From NCBI RefSeq assembly GCF_006337085.1, contig NZ_CP040882.1, positions 2,170,001-2,234,000 on the forward strand: a DNA stretch of 64,000 nt. The letters are read 5' to 3'. Numbering within the stretch: the stretch's first letter is position 1; the number at the start of each line of letters is the position of its first letter. A model generated the notes under the pieces. It ran no database searches and was not told where the DNA came from. It saw only the letters and a list, made by a program, of their open reading frames with translations. This DNA comes from Sutterella faecalis. Lineage in GTDB: Bacteria > Pseudomonadota > Gammaproteobacteria > Burkholderiales > Burkholderiaceae_F. The position numbers and the translations under genes are program-made. This document shows, piece by piece, positions 26,700-34,282 of the stretch.

Positions 26700-27460
26700 A
26701 GGCCAAGGGAATCCGCAGAAATCGGACGAACCGTGATGCCGGCCGCTTCGTGCGGGAGCGCTTCCTTAAAGGCGATGGCGGTGCGGACGGATTCGCCTGC
26801 CGGGAGCACCGCAGGCTTCTGCGGGAAGCCGTATTCGGCAGGCTCCAGCACGCGGGAAGCGAGCGTGTCGCCCGCCGGATCGAGAAGCTTGATCTCAAGA
26901 ACCGGAAGCTGCTGCGGGAGTGCGGAGGCGTTCGTGAGGGTTACCTGCGCGGTGGGTCTGAGGAGCCCCGACTGAGCATCCGCCTCGAGCGAGGCTTCTG
27001 CGCGGAATGCCTTCACATCCGCCCAGACGAAGCCCGGGCAGGGCAGCTTCGTGCAGACGTTTTCGTAGACGGGCCTCAGGAACGGTGCCTGCGCGAGCAC
27101 GAAGCCGTGCATCATGAGAAAGGCGCTTGCACACGCGACGGCCAGGAGAATCAGCACCAGGACCGCAAGGAGGAACGAGCGGAGGGGTGAGCGCTTCGGG
27201 ACGTAGACGGCTGCGCGCGGATCGGCATTCGGCTGCGCATCGTCGGAGAGAAGCGGCGCATCCGGCACGTTGTCCTCAGGGAGATCGGTGCGCTTTGCCT
27301 TTTCAAGCATGGCCTCGTCGAGCTTTTTGTCGGGAACGACGACGCTCTCGGCGGTCTCCGCGGGGAAAATCTGCCCGCACGCACCGCACCGGTATTCGGG
27401 GGCGGCTTCCTTTATGCGCCAGAGCGCGCCGCAGGAGGGACACTTGATGACCTGGGCCAT
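26696..27460 (-). CDS. Zinc-ribbon and DUF3426-domain membrane protein
   Basis: The 254-aa product begins MAQVIKCPSCGALWRI...YRCGACGQIF, a four-cysteine MJ0042-type zinc ribbon. A variable acidic linker follows, then one membrane helix at about residues 107-130 (FLLAVLVLILLAVACASAFL). The C-terminal domain (EASLEADAQSGLLRPTAQVT onward) matches the DUF3426 pattern. It is typically next to prmA. Function unknown. The frame is open 15 codons further upstream, but ATG 27460 places the zinc ribbon at the N-terminus as in homologues. Confidence 0.85.
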   Translation of the reverse strand: MAQVIKCPSCGALWRIKEAAPEYRCGACGQIFPAETAESVVVPDKKLDEAMLEKAKRTDLPEDNVPDAPLLSDDAQPNADPRAAVYVPKRSPLRSFLLAVLVLILLAVACASAFLMMHGFVLAQAPFLRPVYENVCTKLPCPGFVWADVKAFRAEASLEADAQSGLLRPTAQVTLTNASALPQQLPVLEIKLLDPAGDTLASRVLEPAEYGFPQKPAVLPAGESVRTAIAFKEALPHEAAGITVRPISADSLGL

Positions 27461-27465
27461 GATGC

Positions 27466-28377
27466 TTATGCCTCCGCCTGCGTGCTGCGGGTGCCCGCGA
27501 GGCACACCCAGCCGTTTTCCTCGCGCCAGAGCTTGAGCGGAAGTCCGGGATCCGCAGCCCGGTAGGCGGCGATGACTTCGTCGGCCTGACGGGCAAGAAT
27601 GCCCGAGAGAACGAGGCTTCCGCCCGGGGCGACGCGTCCGAGGAGCGCTGGCGCAAGGAGCTTCAGGGGATTGGCAAGAATGTTGGCGACGACGACGCTG
27701 AATTCGCCCTCCGGCATGGATTCGGGGAGATGGAAGTCCGCTTCGCAGCCGTTTCTTTCCGCATTGTCGCGGGCGGCTTCAACCGCCTGCGGGTCGATGT
27801 CGGTGCCGGTCACGCGGCCTGCGCCCAGCTTCTTCGCGCCGATTGCCAGAATGCCCGTGCCGCAGCCGTAGTCGAGTACGTTGTCGGCGGGTTTGAGATT
27901 CTCGTCGAGCCAGTTGAGGCAAAGGCGCGTCGTCGGGTGCGAACCCGTGCCGAAGGCGACGCCCGGATCCAGACGGATGATGACGGCATCGGTCGCGGGG
28001 GGCTCGCTCCAGGAGGGGACGATCCAGAGCCGGGGCGACACGTGCGAAGGCTGGAACTGCGCCTGAGTGATGCGCACCCAGTCCTGGTCCTCGACGTCGC
28101 TCGTTTCAAGAAGCTTCGGGGCTTCGCACCCGGCCTGCGCGACCGCAGCGTCAAGCGCCGCCTGGAAGTCGAAGCCGTCGGCGGTCAGAACGGAGATGAT
28201 CGAGCGCGGCCAGGCCTGCGTCTGAGGCTCGAGACCCGGCTCGCCGTAAAGCGGCTGCTCGTCGGTGCTGTCGGCATCGGCGTCCTCGAGGGCGGCAGAG
28301 AGCGCGCCGACATCAAGAAGCAGATCAGAGATTTCCTCAGCGGATCGTTGGTCGGCGAGGATTCGGTATTCACGCAT
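27466..28377 (-). CDS. prmA: Ribosomal protein L11 methyltransferase
   Basis: SAM-dependent trimethylation of ribosomal protein L11. The 303-aa product has an N-terminal substrate domain and a Rossmann domain with DPGVAFGTGSHPTTRLCL, the SAM motif VLDYGCGTGILAIGA and the NIL-type motif VVVANILANPLKLLAP. It is the first gene of the minus-strand trio, with a flavodoxin terminator directly upstream, so it has its own promoter in 28378-28422. Confidence 0.95.
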   Translation of the reverse strand: MREYRILADQRSAEEISDLLLDVGALSAALEDADADSTDEQPLYGEPGLEPQTQAWPRSIISVLTADGFDFQAALDAAVAQAGCEAPKLLETSDVEDQDWVRITQAQFQPSHVSPRLWIVPSWSEPPATDAVIIRLDPGVAFGTGSHPTTRLCLNWLDENLKPADNVLDYGCGTGILAIGAKKLGAGRVTGTDIDPQAVEAARDNAERNGCEADFHLPESMPEGEFSVVVANILANPLKLLAPALLGRVAPGGSLVLSGILARQADEVIAAYRAADPGLPLKLWREENGWVCLAGTRSTQAEA

Positions 28378-28422
28378 GACGGATCTTCCGGTAGGCCGGT
28401 TATTGGTGCCGGCTAAAGAAAC

Positions 28423-28463
28423 GAAAAAAAGAGAAGCGGAGCCGGTAAAACGGCTTCCGCTTC
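28423..28463 (-). terminator. Terminator of the flavodoxin gene
   Basis: On the minus strand GAAGCGGAAGCCG and CGGCTCCGCTTC pair around a short loop and are followed by a run of seven T (28424-28430 as A on the plus strand). Confidence 0.8.
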
Positions 28464-28507
28464 CGCAGGATTCTAAATGAAGGAAGGATCCGAAGACTCA
28501 GGGTTCC

Positions 28508-29059
28508 TTAAAGGAGCTTGTTTTCCGCGAGCCAGTCGCGCACGTCCGGGTCGTTCCGGCTCACGCCGCCGTAGGAGAGGAAATGCGTGCCGAGCCTCAC
28601 GCCGGGAAGGAGCGACTCGAATTCCGAGCGCACTTCCATCAGACCGCCTCCGCCGTGCGTGCTCATCGTGAGGACGAACTTCTTCGAGAGATCAACGGTC
28701 TCCATCCAGGTCTTTAGGGGCTGCGCGGGGCGGTGCCACCACGTGGGCGTTCCGAGGATCACGACGTCGTACTGATCGAGATTGATGCCGAGAGGCTTGA
28801 TCGGGCGCTTCACGTTCTTTTCGATTTCCTCCTTCACGACTTCAGTCGTGGCGCGGTACTCGTCCGGGTAGGGCTCCACCGTTTCAATGTAAAAGAGGTC
28901 TGCCCCCGTCATGTTGCGGACGGCTTCCGCCACGCTTCGGGTGTGTCCGGTTCGGGAGACGTAGACGACGGCAATGCGGGGCTTCTTGTCGGCGGCGGAG
29001 ACCGCAAGCGGGAAGAGACCGGCAAGCGCGATGGAGCAGAGATCGCGGCGGGTGATCAT
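28508..29059 (-). CDS. Tat-exported flavodoxin-like protein
   Basis: A 183-aa protein with a twin-arginine type signal (ITRRDLCSIALAGLFPLAVSA, ending near residue 22) followed by a flavodoxin fold. The FMN phosphate loop is seen as YVSRTGHTRSVAE, and further flavin contacts in LGTPTWWHRPAQPLKTWM and STHGGGG. It would act outside the cytoplasm as a flavin electron carrier or reductase; the partner is unknown. ATG 29059 has GGAGG 10 bases upstream. The frame is open further upstream, but that would bury the signal. Confidence 0.82.
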   Translation of the reverse strand: MITRRDLCSIALAGLFPLAVSAADKKPRIAVVYVSRTGHTRSVAEAVRNMTGADLFYIETVEPYPDEYRATTEVVKEEIEKNVKRPIKPLGINLDQYDVVILGTPTWWHRPAQPLKTWMETVDLSKKFVLTMSTHGGGGLMEVRSEFESLLPGVRLGTHFLSYGGVSRNDPDVRDWLAENKLL

Positions 29060-29175
29060 GACTGAAAATCCTCCAGACAGAAGAAATGTTCTGATGTGAT
29101 GGAAAAAGTCTAGAAGCGTCATCTGTTTCAGGATTGGCAGAAACTCCCCGGCGCTTGCCTGATCCTGTCGATTTG

Positions 29176-29211
29176 CTAAAAGAAAAAGCCGGCAGTAGAG
29201 ATGCTGCCGGC
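29176..29211 (-). terminator. Terminator of accBC
   Basis: GCCGGCAG (29188-29195) and CTGCCGGC (29204-29211) pair around 8 bases. On the minus strand the stem is followed by a T-rich run. It lies 28 bases after the accC stop. Confidence 0.85.
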
Positions 29212-29238
29212 CTAAAGACTTTCCAAAAGCGCTTTCGA

Positions 29239-30600
29239 TCAGGCGACGCCGCCGTCCTTACGCTTTCTCAGCTTTTCCTCGAGGTAGTGAATGCTCGTGC
29301 CGCCGCTCGCGAAGCGTTCGTCGGCAAGGAGCAGGCGATGGAGCTTCACGTTCGTCTTGATGCCCTCGCAGGCGAATTCGGAGAGCGCGATCCGCATGCG
29401 GGCAATGGCCTGCTCGCGGGTATCGCCGTAGGCGATGAGCTTTCCGATCATGCTGTCGTAATAGGGAGGAACCGTGTAGCCCGCAAAGACGTGCGTGTCG
29501 ATGCGGATTCCCGGGCCGCCCGGAAGGTGCCAGGCCGTGATCTTCCCCGGGCAGGGCGTAAAGGTGAAGGGATCCTCGGCATTAATGCGGCATTCGATCG
29601 CGTGCCCCCGGAATTCGAGGTCGCGCTGCTTGAAGCGCAGGCGCTCGCCCGCGGCGATGCGGATCTGCTCGCAGACGATGTCGACGCCCGAGATGAGTTC
29701 CGATACGGGATGTTCGACCTGCACGCGCGTATTCATCTCAATAAAGTAGAACTCGCCGTTTTCGTAGAGGAACTCGAACGTGCCCGCACCGCGGTAGCCG
29801 ATGCGGCGGCAGGCTTCAACGCAGCGGCTGCCGAGCTTTTCAATCGCGCGGCGGGGAATGCCGCAGGCGGGAGCCTCCTCGAGCACCTTCTGGTTGCGGC
29901 GCTGCATCGAGCAGTCGCGCTCGCCTAAGTAGACCGCATTCTGGAAGTTGTCCGAGAGAACCTGAATTTCAATGTGGCGCGGATTTTCGAGGAACTTTTC
30001 CATGTAGACGGTGGGGTTCCCGAAAGCCACGCGGGCTTCCTCCCGCGTCATGCTGACGGACGTGAGGAGCGCGGCCTCCGTGCGGACGACGCGCATGCCG
30101 CGGCCGCCGCCGCCGCCCGAAGCCTTGATGATGATCGGGTAGCCGATCTTGCGGGCGATCTTGACAATCTCTTCAGGATCCTCAGGCAATGCGCCGTCGG
30201 AGCCCGGAACGCAGGGGACGCCCGCTTCCTTCATGGCCTGCTTGGCGCTCACCTTGTCGCCCATGAGGCGGATGGTTTCGGCGCGCGGACCAATGAAGGC
30301 AAAGCCCGAGCGCTCCACCTGCTCGGCGAAGTCGGCGTTTTCCGAAAGGAACCCGTATCCGGGGTGAATCGCTTCGGCGTCGGTTACTTCCGCCGCGGAA
30401 ATGATGGCCGGGATGTTGAGGTAGGAGAGCGAAGAGGAGGCGGGTCCGATGCAGACGCTCTCGTCGGCGAGACGCACGTACTTGGCGTCGGCGTCTGCGG
30501 TGGAGTGCACGGCAACCGTCTTGATGCCCATTTCGCGGCAGGCGCGTTGGATGCGCAGGGCGATTTCGCCGCGGTTGGCGATGAGAACTTTTCCGAACAT
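29239..30600 (-). CDS. accC: Acetyl-CoA carboxylase, biotin carboxylase subunit
   Basis: Carboxylates the biotin on AccB using ATP and bicarbonate, the first half-reaction of malonyl-CoA synthesis. The 453-aa product is full length: MFGKVLIANRGEIALRIQRA, the ATP-grasp glycine loop IIKASGGGGGRGMRVV, GERDCSMQRRNQKVLEEAPA and the catalytic NTRVQVEHPVSE. It follows accB by 21 bases. accA and accD are elsewhere. Confidence 0.97.
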   Translation of the reverse strand: MFGKVLIANRGEIALRIQRACREMGIKTVAVHSTADADAKYVRLADESVCIGPASSSLSYLNIPAIISAAEVTDAEAIHPGYGFLSENADFAEQVERSGFAFIGPRAETIRLMGDKVSAKQAMKEAGVPCVPGSDGALPEDPEEIVKIARKIGYPIIIKASGGGGGRGMRVVRTEAALLTSVSMTREEARVAFGNPTVYMEKFLENPRHIEIQVLSDNFQNAVYLGERDCSMQRRNQKVLEEAPACGIPRRAIEKLGSRCVEACRRIGYRGAGTFEFLYENGEFYFIEMNTRVQVEHPVSELISGVDIVCEQIRIAAGERLRFKQRDLEFRGHAIECRINAEDPFTFTPCPGKITAWHLPGGPGIRIDTHVFAGYTVPPYYDSMIGKLIAYGDTREQAIARMRIALSEFACEGIKTNVKLHRLLLADERFASGGTSIHYLEEKLRKRKDGGVA

Positions 30601-30621
30601 GTGGGTCTTTCCCCGTCGTCC

Positions 30622-31086
30622 TTATTCCAGAATCACGAGGGGCTGACCGAATTCGACGGGCTGACCGTTCTCAGCGGCGAAGGCCTTGACGACGCCGTCC
30701 TGATCGGCTTCAACCTCATTCAAAAGCTTCATGGCTTCGATGATGCCGATCACCTGACCCTTCTTCACATGGTCGCCCACTTCGATGAAGGGCGCAGCGC
30801 CGGGCGAAGGCGCACGGTAGAAGGTGCCGACCATCGGGCTCGTGATGGAAAGCGCGGCCGAGGGTGCCGGAGCGGCGGCAGGCGCGGGCTCGGCAGCAGG
30901 CTGAGCGGCGGCCGGAGCGGCAGCCTGAGGCTGGGGAGCGATGGCAATCGTGCTCTGCACGGGCTGCGCAGGGGCGCTCGTACGATTGACGATGCGCACG
31001 CGATCCTCGCCTTCCGTGATTTCCAGTTCGGCCACGCCGCTTTCGCTCACGAGGTCAATGAGTGTCTTGAGTTTACGCAGATCCAT
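30622..31086 (-). CDS. accB: Biotin carboxyl carrier protein of acetyl-CoA carboxylase
   Basis: Carries carboxy-biotin between AccC and AccAD. The 154-aa product starts MDLRKLKTLIDLVSESGVAE, has a long Ala/Pro linker (about residues 40-75) and the biotinyl domain with the attachment motif EAMKLLNEVEAD. The frame is open 43 codons upstream, but that part runs through a hairpin and is not conserved. Co-transcribed with accC. Confidence 0.96.
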   Translation of the reverse strand: MDLRKLKTLIDLVSESGVAELEITEGEDRVRIVNRTSAPAQPVQSTIAIAPQPQAAAPAAAQPAAEPAPAAAPAPSAALSITSPMVGTFYRAPSPGAAPFIEVGDHVKKGQVIGIIEAMKLLNEVEADQDGVVKAFAAENGQPVEFGQPLVILE

Positions 31087-31179
31087 ATTTTTGATGACGG
31101 GTTGGTTGCAGAGGACGAGCTTGAAGGGGCCGCAGGGGAAAGCGAGCGCGAGGCGCGCCCTCACTTTCCGGATTCCGGC

Positions 31180-31212
31180 CCGCCAAAGAGAAAAAGGCCG
31201 CGTCCGCGGCCT
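31180..31212 (-). terminator. Terminator upstream of accB
   Basis: AGGCCGC and GCGGCCT pair around four bases (31195-31212) and are followed on the minus strand by five T and a pyrimidine-rich tail. It would stop transcription coming from the 31426-32064 gene before accB. Confidence 0.7.
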
Positions 31213-31425
31213 CAAAATTCTCTAATGAATGCTCATCAGCGGACAAATTATTCTAATTCTGAGGAAACGGCATTCACCTTGTCAAAGGTTTTTACACATG
31301 CCTTCAGTCCTTTCTTTCGGGAAATTGCCGCTATCGGATTGGAAAACGGGCATATTTCCGGAATTCTGGAAACTCAGAATGATCCGCTTCGCAGTTTATT
31401 GATTGAATGGTTCTCCGGAATGCCC
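31213..31425. other. AT-richer spacer with an unassigned 70-codon frame
   Basis: A noticeably AT-richer stretch between the accB-side terminator and the next gene. On the plus strand an ATG at 31225 opens 70 codons to a stop at 31435-31437 (contains AFSPFFREIAAIGLENGHIS). It has no Shine-Dalgarno, overlaps the end of the minus-strand gene and matches nothing I know. It may be a relic or simply spacer. Confidence 0.35.
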
Positions 31426-32064
31426 TTAATGAGCTAATCCTTTTCTTCCGGAAGGATGACATTCCGGGTATTTTCCGAAGCAGAGCGTCTCGAGCTCAGC
31501 CGGGCCGGCACTCCCGAGCGCTTCGGCTTCCTGCTGCCAGTCGTCCGGTTTTTCCGGCGCGGGGAGCGTCGTCCCGAAGGGGACGATGCGGATGAGGATC
31601 TCCTCGCCTTCCATCTCCGTCAGGAGCGTCAGGGCGTCCTTACGCCTGCGCATGAAGGCGGTCGGGTAGGAAGCTTCAAAGGGTTCGGCCATGAGCCCCG
31701 CATTGAGAAGCGTAATCGCGGCATCCTTTTCGCTTTCGCTCCGGGCGACGGTTTCGGGAAGCGAATTTTCCGTGGCCGCGCCCGAGAGCACGACGCCCAC
31801 AAGCTTCAGATCGAGGTCGGGCACGCGCCGCATGAGGGAGAGCGCCGCACGGCGCTTTCTGAGCAGCGTTTCCGCATGGGCTTCAGGCGCAAACAACGCC
31901 TGCCAGCGGCGGATTTCGGTGGCGACGCGCTTTTCCTCCGGGGTGCAGCCGTAAGCCTCTCTCGCCGCTCGGAAGGCTTCCTTCCATGTGCTGAGGTCGG
32001 CGCAGATGAGGCGTGCGGCAAACGCCGCGGCCTCCTGGCTCTGGCGGTCTGAAGATTGGGACAT
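31426..32064 (-). CDS. Hypothetical protein upstream of mpl (divergent)
   Basis: A 212-aa protein that I do not recognise. From the chosen ATG 32064 it is soluble, without signal peptide or membrane helix. It has a helical N-terminal half (QEAAAFAARLICADLSTWKE) and a C-terminal half with VPDLDLKLVGVVLSGAATEN and EILIRIVPFGTTLPAPEKP. Codon use and GC match the neighbours, which supports a real gene. The frame is open 40 codons further upstream, but that segment covers the divergent mpl promoter. No function is proposed. Confidence 0.65.
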   Translation of the reverse strand: MSQSSDRQSQEAAAFAARLICADLSTWKEAFRAAREAYGCTPEEKRVATEIRRWQALFAPEAHAETLLRKRRAALSLMRRVPDLDLKLVGVVLSGAATENSLPETVARSESEKDAAITLLNAGLMAEPFEASYPTAFMRRRKDALTLLTEMEGEEILIRIVPFGTTLPAPEKPDDWQQEAEALGSAGPAELETLCFGKYPECHPSGRKGLAH

Positions 32065-32186
32065 GGAAGAACCTGCGCGAAAAAAGAAGTCCTGGAAACA
32101 TTGCATTCTAAGAGGAAGAACGCAGCCGTCCGGCGGATGGGCGAAAATGCGCGTCAAAGAAAAATTCTCTTCAGCGAGAGGCATAA

Positions 32187-33578
32187 ATGCATATTCATAT
32201 TCTCGGCATCTGCGGCACCTTCATGGGCGGCGTCGCGCAGCTCGCGCGCGCGGCAGGCCACCGCGTCACCGGGTGCGACCAGAATGTTTATCCGCCGATG
32301 AGCGACGCGCTCGCTGCGAACGGCATCGAAATCACCCAGGGATACGGCGCTGAGCAGCTTGAGCTTTCGCCCGACCTTTGGGTCGTGGGGAATGCCATTT
32401 CCCGCGGGAATCCGCTGCTTGAAGCCATTCTCAATGCCGGGCTCCCCTATACATCGGGTCCGCAGTGGATGAGCGAAAACATCCTTCAGGGCCGCGAGGT
32501 GCTTGCCGTTGCCGGCACGCACGGGAAGACCACGACCACGTCGATGCTCGCCTGGATTCTGAAGGAAGCGGACTTCCGCCCGGGATACCTCATCGGGGGG
32601 CTGCCCTGCTGGGGCGAAAAGTCCGCCGAGCTCGGCGACCTTTCCGCACCTTTTGTCATTGAAGCCGACGAATACGACACGGCCTTCTGCGACAAGCGGA
32701 GCAAATTCGTGCACTACCGCCCGAGGATCGCGATTCTCAATAATCTCGAATACGATCATGCAGACATCTTCCCCAATCTCGCGGCTATTGAAACGCAGTT
32801 TCATCATCTCGTGAGAATCATGCCGGGCGAAGGGACGGTGATCGCGAACGCCAGAAGTCCGGCGCTTGACCGGGTTCTGGCGCGCGGCTGCTGGTCGCGG
32901 CTTGAGCGCTTTGATGCGGATTTCGGCGCGGAAAACGGGTGGTCCCTTTCCGAGGGCGGCGAAGCGGCGTTCGAGGGCGAGGCGGTCGGCCATATTGAGA
33001 TTGCCATGCCCGGGCGCTACAACGAACTGAATGCGCTTGCGGCCGTGGCTGCGGCGCATGCTGCCGGCGTTTCGCCCGAGGCGGCGATTGAAGCGCTCAA
33101 GCGCTTCCCCGGCGTTCATCGCCGACAGGAAGTGCGCGGCGAAGAAAACGGCTGCGTCGTCATCGACGATTTTGCGCACCATCCGACAGCCATCCGCGAG
33201 ACGATCGAGGGCGTTCGCTCGAAGTATCGCGGCCGGCGCGTGCTTGCGGTGCTCGAGCCCCGGAGCAATACGATGAAGCTCGGCACCATGAAGGGCGAGC
33301 TCGCGGGTGCGCTCAAGGACGCGGACGAAATTTTCTGCTTTGCGGGCGCGGGCGTGCGCTGGTCGCCCGAGGAAGCGCTCGAGGCGCTCGGAAGCCGCGC
33401 ATTCGTAACGCACGACTTCAATGTGCTCGTTGACACGGTCGTGGCGGAAGCCAAGCCCGGGGATGTCATTCTCTGCATGAGCAACGGCGGCTTCGGCGGC
33501 ATTCACGGGAAGCTCCTCGCGAAGCTCGCCGAGAAGTCGCTCCGCCTTCAGGGATTCCGGGGTCAGAGGAATGACTGA
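32187..33578 (+). CDS. mpl: UDP-N-acetylmuramate:tripeptide ligase Mpl
   Basis: Reattaches recycled L-Ala-gamma-D-Glu-meso-DAP tripeptide to UDP-MurNAc in the murein-recycling pathway. The 463-aa product is a Mur ligase: MHIHILGICGTFMGGVAQLA, the ATP loop VAGTHGKTTTTSMLAWIL, EADEYDTAFCDKRSKFVHY, and the Mpl C-terminal signature VIDDFAHHPTAIRETI and LEPRSNTMKLG. Together with AmpD in this window it gives a recycling route. It overlaps the next gene by 8 bases. Confidence 0.96.
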   Translation: MHIHILGICGTFMGGVAQLARAAGHRVTGCDQNVYPPMSDALAANGIEITQGYGAEQLELSPDLWVVGNAISRGNPLLEAILNAGLPYTSGPQWMSENILQGREVLAVAGTHGKTTTTSMLAWILKEADFRPGYLIGGLPCWGEKSAELGDLSAPFVIEADEYDTAFCDKRSKFVHYRPRIAILNNLEYDHADIFPNLAAIETQFHHLVRIMPGEGTVIANARSPALDRVLARGCWSRLERFDADFGAENGWSLSEGGEAAFEGEAVGHIEIAMPGRYNELNALAAVAAAHAAGVSPEAAIEALKRFPGVHRRQEVRGEENGCVVIDDFAHHPTAIRETIEGVRSKYRGRRVLAVLEPRSNTMKLGTMKGELAGALKDADEIFCFAGAGVRWSPEEALEALGSRAFVTHDFNVLVDTVVAEAKPGDVILCMSNGGFGGIHGKLLAKLAEKSLRLQGFRGQRND

Positions 33579-34194
33579 AATTAAACCCCTCGTCATCTAT
33601 CTCCACGGCTTTCTTTCCTCTCCCGGTTCGGCCAAGGGCCGGGAGCTCCGCGAGGAGGCTCTGGCCTCAGGCTGGGATTTTCTCGCTCCCGACCTCAATC
33701 TCTCGCCCCGGGAGGCTGACCGGCTCCTGACCGGCCTGATGGATTCGATTTCAGAGGAGAGGCGCGGGCGAACCCTGGTTCTCGGCTCCTCCCTCGGGGG
33801 GTTTTATGCGCTGAGGCTTGCGAACCGCTTTGCGCTTTCGGCGGCTGCGGTCAATCCCTGCCTCAACCCCTGGGAATTTGTTGCCGGGCAGACGGGCGAG
33901 CGGGAGGTTTACGGGACTGGGAGAAAAGTGTTCGTCATGGACACGTTTGCCGGGGAACTTCTCGCTTTAAGCCGTGAAGTTCCGCCCAGGCCCCGGGATC
34001 CCGCGGATGCGCTCACGCTCCTCTCCACGGCCGACGAGGTGCTCGATTACCGGCTCGCGAGAAAGGCGCTTATGGAGTCGCCCGCGATCCTATCCGTCGG
34101 CGACGACCACAGAATGCAGCGCTTCGCGCGCTATCTTCCTCACGTCAGAGCCTTCTTTGAAAGACGGATGGCGGCAAAAGTTCGGGCACAATAA
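33571..34194 (+). CDS. YqiA-like (UPF0227) alpha/beta-hydrolase
   Basis: A 207-aa esterase-like protein. It has the oxyanion stretch IYLHGFLSSPGSAKG, the nucleophile elbow LGSSLGGFYALRL, an Asp in STADEVLDYR and the catalytic His in VGDDHRM. The fold and length match the YqiA/UPF0227 family. ATG overlaps the mpl end by 8 bases with AGAGGA before it, so it is translationally coupled. The natural substrate is not known. Confidence 0.85.
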   Translation: MTEIKPLVIYLHGFLSSPGSAKGRELREEALASGWDFLAPDLNLSPREADRLLTGLMDSISEERRGRTLVLGSSLGGFYALRLANRFALSAAAVNPCLNPWEFVAGQTGEREVYGTGRKVFVMDTFAGELLALSREVPPRPRDPADALTLLSTADEVLDYRLARKALMESPAILSVGDDHRMQRFARYLPHVRAFFERRMAAKVRAQ

Positions 34195-34282
34195 CGCCCT
34201 CAGGAAATTTCAAAGCATTTAGTTTTTCCGGCGTTCACCTCCGATACGGGCGATAAGGGCGCGGGATGCAGGTTTAATCGTT

